A stretch of DNA of 16,051 nucleotides from Prolixibacteraceae bacterium. Its GTDB lineage: Bacteria; Bacteroidota; Bacteroidia; Bacteroidales; Prolixibacteraceae. The first letter of the stretch is position 1. Each line of letters begins with the position of its first letter. Shown here in pieces: positions 15,522-16,051 of this stretch. The DNA lies in NCBI GenBank assembly GCA_016930735.1, contig JAFGGF010000064.1, forward strand, positions 1 to 16,051, given 5' to 3'. The notes beneath the pieces were generated by a model. The model made no database searches and had not been told where the DNA came from. It saw only the letters and a program-made list of their open reading frames with translations. A program made the translations under genes and the position numbers.

Positions 15522-16051
15522 ATGGCAAACAGATTAATAGGCAGATTACCAAAAGTAGGGATTCGCCCCGTAATTGACGGACGGGAAGAAGGCGTGCGCG
15601 AATCTCTTGAGGTTCAGACAATGAATATGGCAAAAGCCGCAGCTAAGTTGATTGAAGAAAATTTACGTTTTCCGGATGGCGGGAAAGTGGAATGTGTAAT
15701 TGCAGATACAACAATCGGAGGGGTTGCAGAAGCTGCCTTATGTGCTGACAAGTTCAGCCGGGAGGGAGTGGGAGTATCGTTAACAGTTACTCCGTGTTGG
15801 TGTTATGGTACAGAGGTGATGGATTCCGATCAGATGATTCCGAAAGCTGTATGGGGTTTTAACGGCACAGAACGCCCGGGTGCAGTTTACCTTGCGGCAG
15901 CTTTGGCAGGATATACACAGAAAGGATTACCGGCATTTGGAATTTATGGCCGTGATGTTCAGGATGCTGGCGATACAACAATTCCTGAGGATGTAAAAGA
16001 AAAAATTCTGCGTTTTGTAAAGGCTGCTCTGGCAGTTGCGCAAATGAAAGG
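15522..16051 (+). CDS. fucI: L-fucose isomerase (3' end outside window)
   Basis: The first 176 codons are present; the frame is open to the window edge (the full protein is usually about 590 residues). The enzyme converts L-fucose to L-fuculose in the cytoplasm, the first step of fucose breakdown, and is Mn2+-dependent. The N-terminus closely resembles E. coli FucI as recalled: KVGIRPVIDGREEGVRESLE, QTMNMAKA, VTPCWCYG, a WGFNGTERPGAVYLAAALA block, and the IYGRDVQDAGDTTIP region. The metal- and base-containing C-terminal domains lie outside the window. ATG at 15522 is chosen because MANRLIGRLPKVGIRP matches the family start. No Shine-Dalgarno is seen; the leader is AT-rich. An operator for the upstream LacI-family regulator lies in its promoter. 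Further fucose genes (kinase, aldolase, permease) would be expected to the right. Confidence 0.96.
   Translation, partial: MANRLIGRLPKVGIRPVIDGREEGVRESLEVQTMNMAKAAAKLIEENLRFPDGGKVECVIADTTIGGVAEAALCADKFSREGVGVSLTVTPCWCYGTEVMDSDQMIPKAVWGFNGTERPGAVYLAAALAGYTQKGLPAFGIYGRDVQDAGDTTIPEDVKEKILRFVKAALAVAQMK

Noticed and set aside
1..16051. CRISPR arrays, insertion sequences, prophage, tRNA or rRNA genes
   Set aside because: No regularly spaced repeats, transposase or integrase motifs, terminal repeats, or tRNA/rRNA-like segments were recognised on either strand.

Overview
The window looks like chromosome of an AT-rich Bacteroidota, probably a Bacteroidales/Marinilabiliales-type bacterium. This rests on four signs: genes mostly lack Shine-Dalgarno sequences; the clearest promoters match the Bacteroidota consensus (TTTG, about 18 bp, TAnnTTTG); LytS/LytTR signalling pairs are present; and there are families common in this phylum (DUF5916 with a CBM9-like domain, DUF5009, three-subunit acyl-CoA carboxylase). 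The assignment comes from content only, with no database search.

Left part (1-4505, all minus strand). A TetR-family regulator runs off the left edge. To its right is a three-gene operon, read right to left: biotin carboxylase, biotin carboxyl carrier protein, carboxyltransferase. It most likely encodes propionyl-CoA carboxylase, which makes methylmalonyl-CoA, and it ends in a clear hairpin terminator.

Middle (4506-9874, plus strand). Divergent from the carboxylase operon is a large predicted outer-membrane protein (signal peptide, CBM9-like domain, DUF5916 barrel), followed 27 bp later by a NorM-type MATE exporter and a terminator. After a 416-bp AT-rich gap with possible regulatory repeats comes a D-2-hydroxyacid dehydrogenase. 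It converges on a LytTR response regulator with only 4 bp between the stop codons.

Minus-strand block (9879-13009). Read right to left: a glutamate/aspartate-type cation symporter, a LytS-like sensor kinase, and the LytTR regulator overlapping the kinase by 4 bp. A 20-bp inverted repeat lies just upstream of the symporter.

Right part (13083-16051, plus strand). An HGSNAT-like membrane acetyltransferase (DUF5009) is followed by a LacI-family regulator and L-fucose isomerase, which is cut by the right edge. An identical 17-bp element with a symmetric 12-bp core lies, inverted, before lacI and before fucI. Both copies sit between predicted -33 and -7 promoter elements. This points to an autoregulated LacI-type control of fucose catabolism and is the strongest regulatory signal here.

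I see no CRISPR array, transposon, prophage, tRNA or rRNA, and no convincing wholly new system. The interesting material is regulatory, plus two poorly characterised families (DUF5916, DUF5009).
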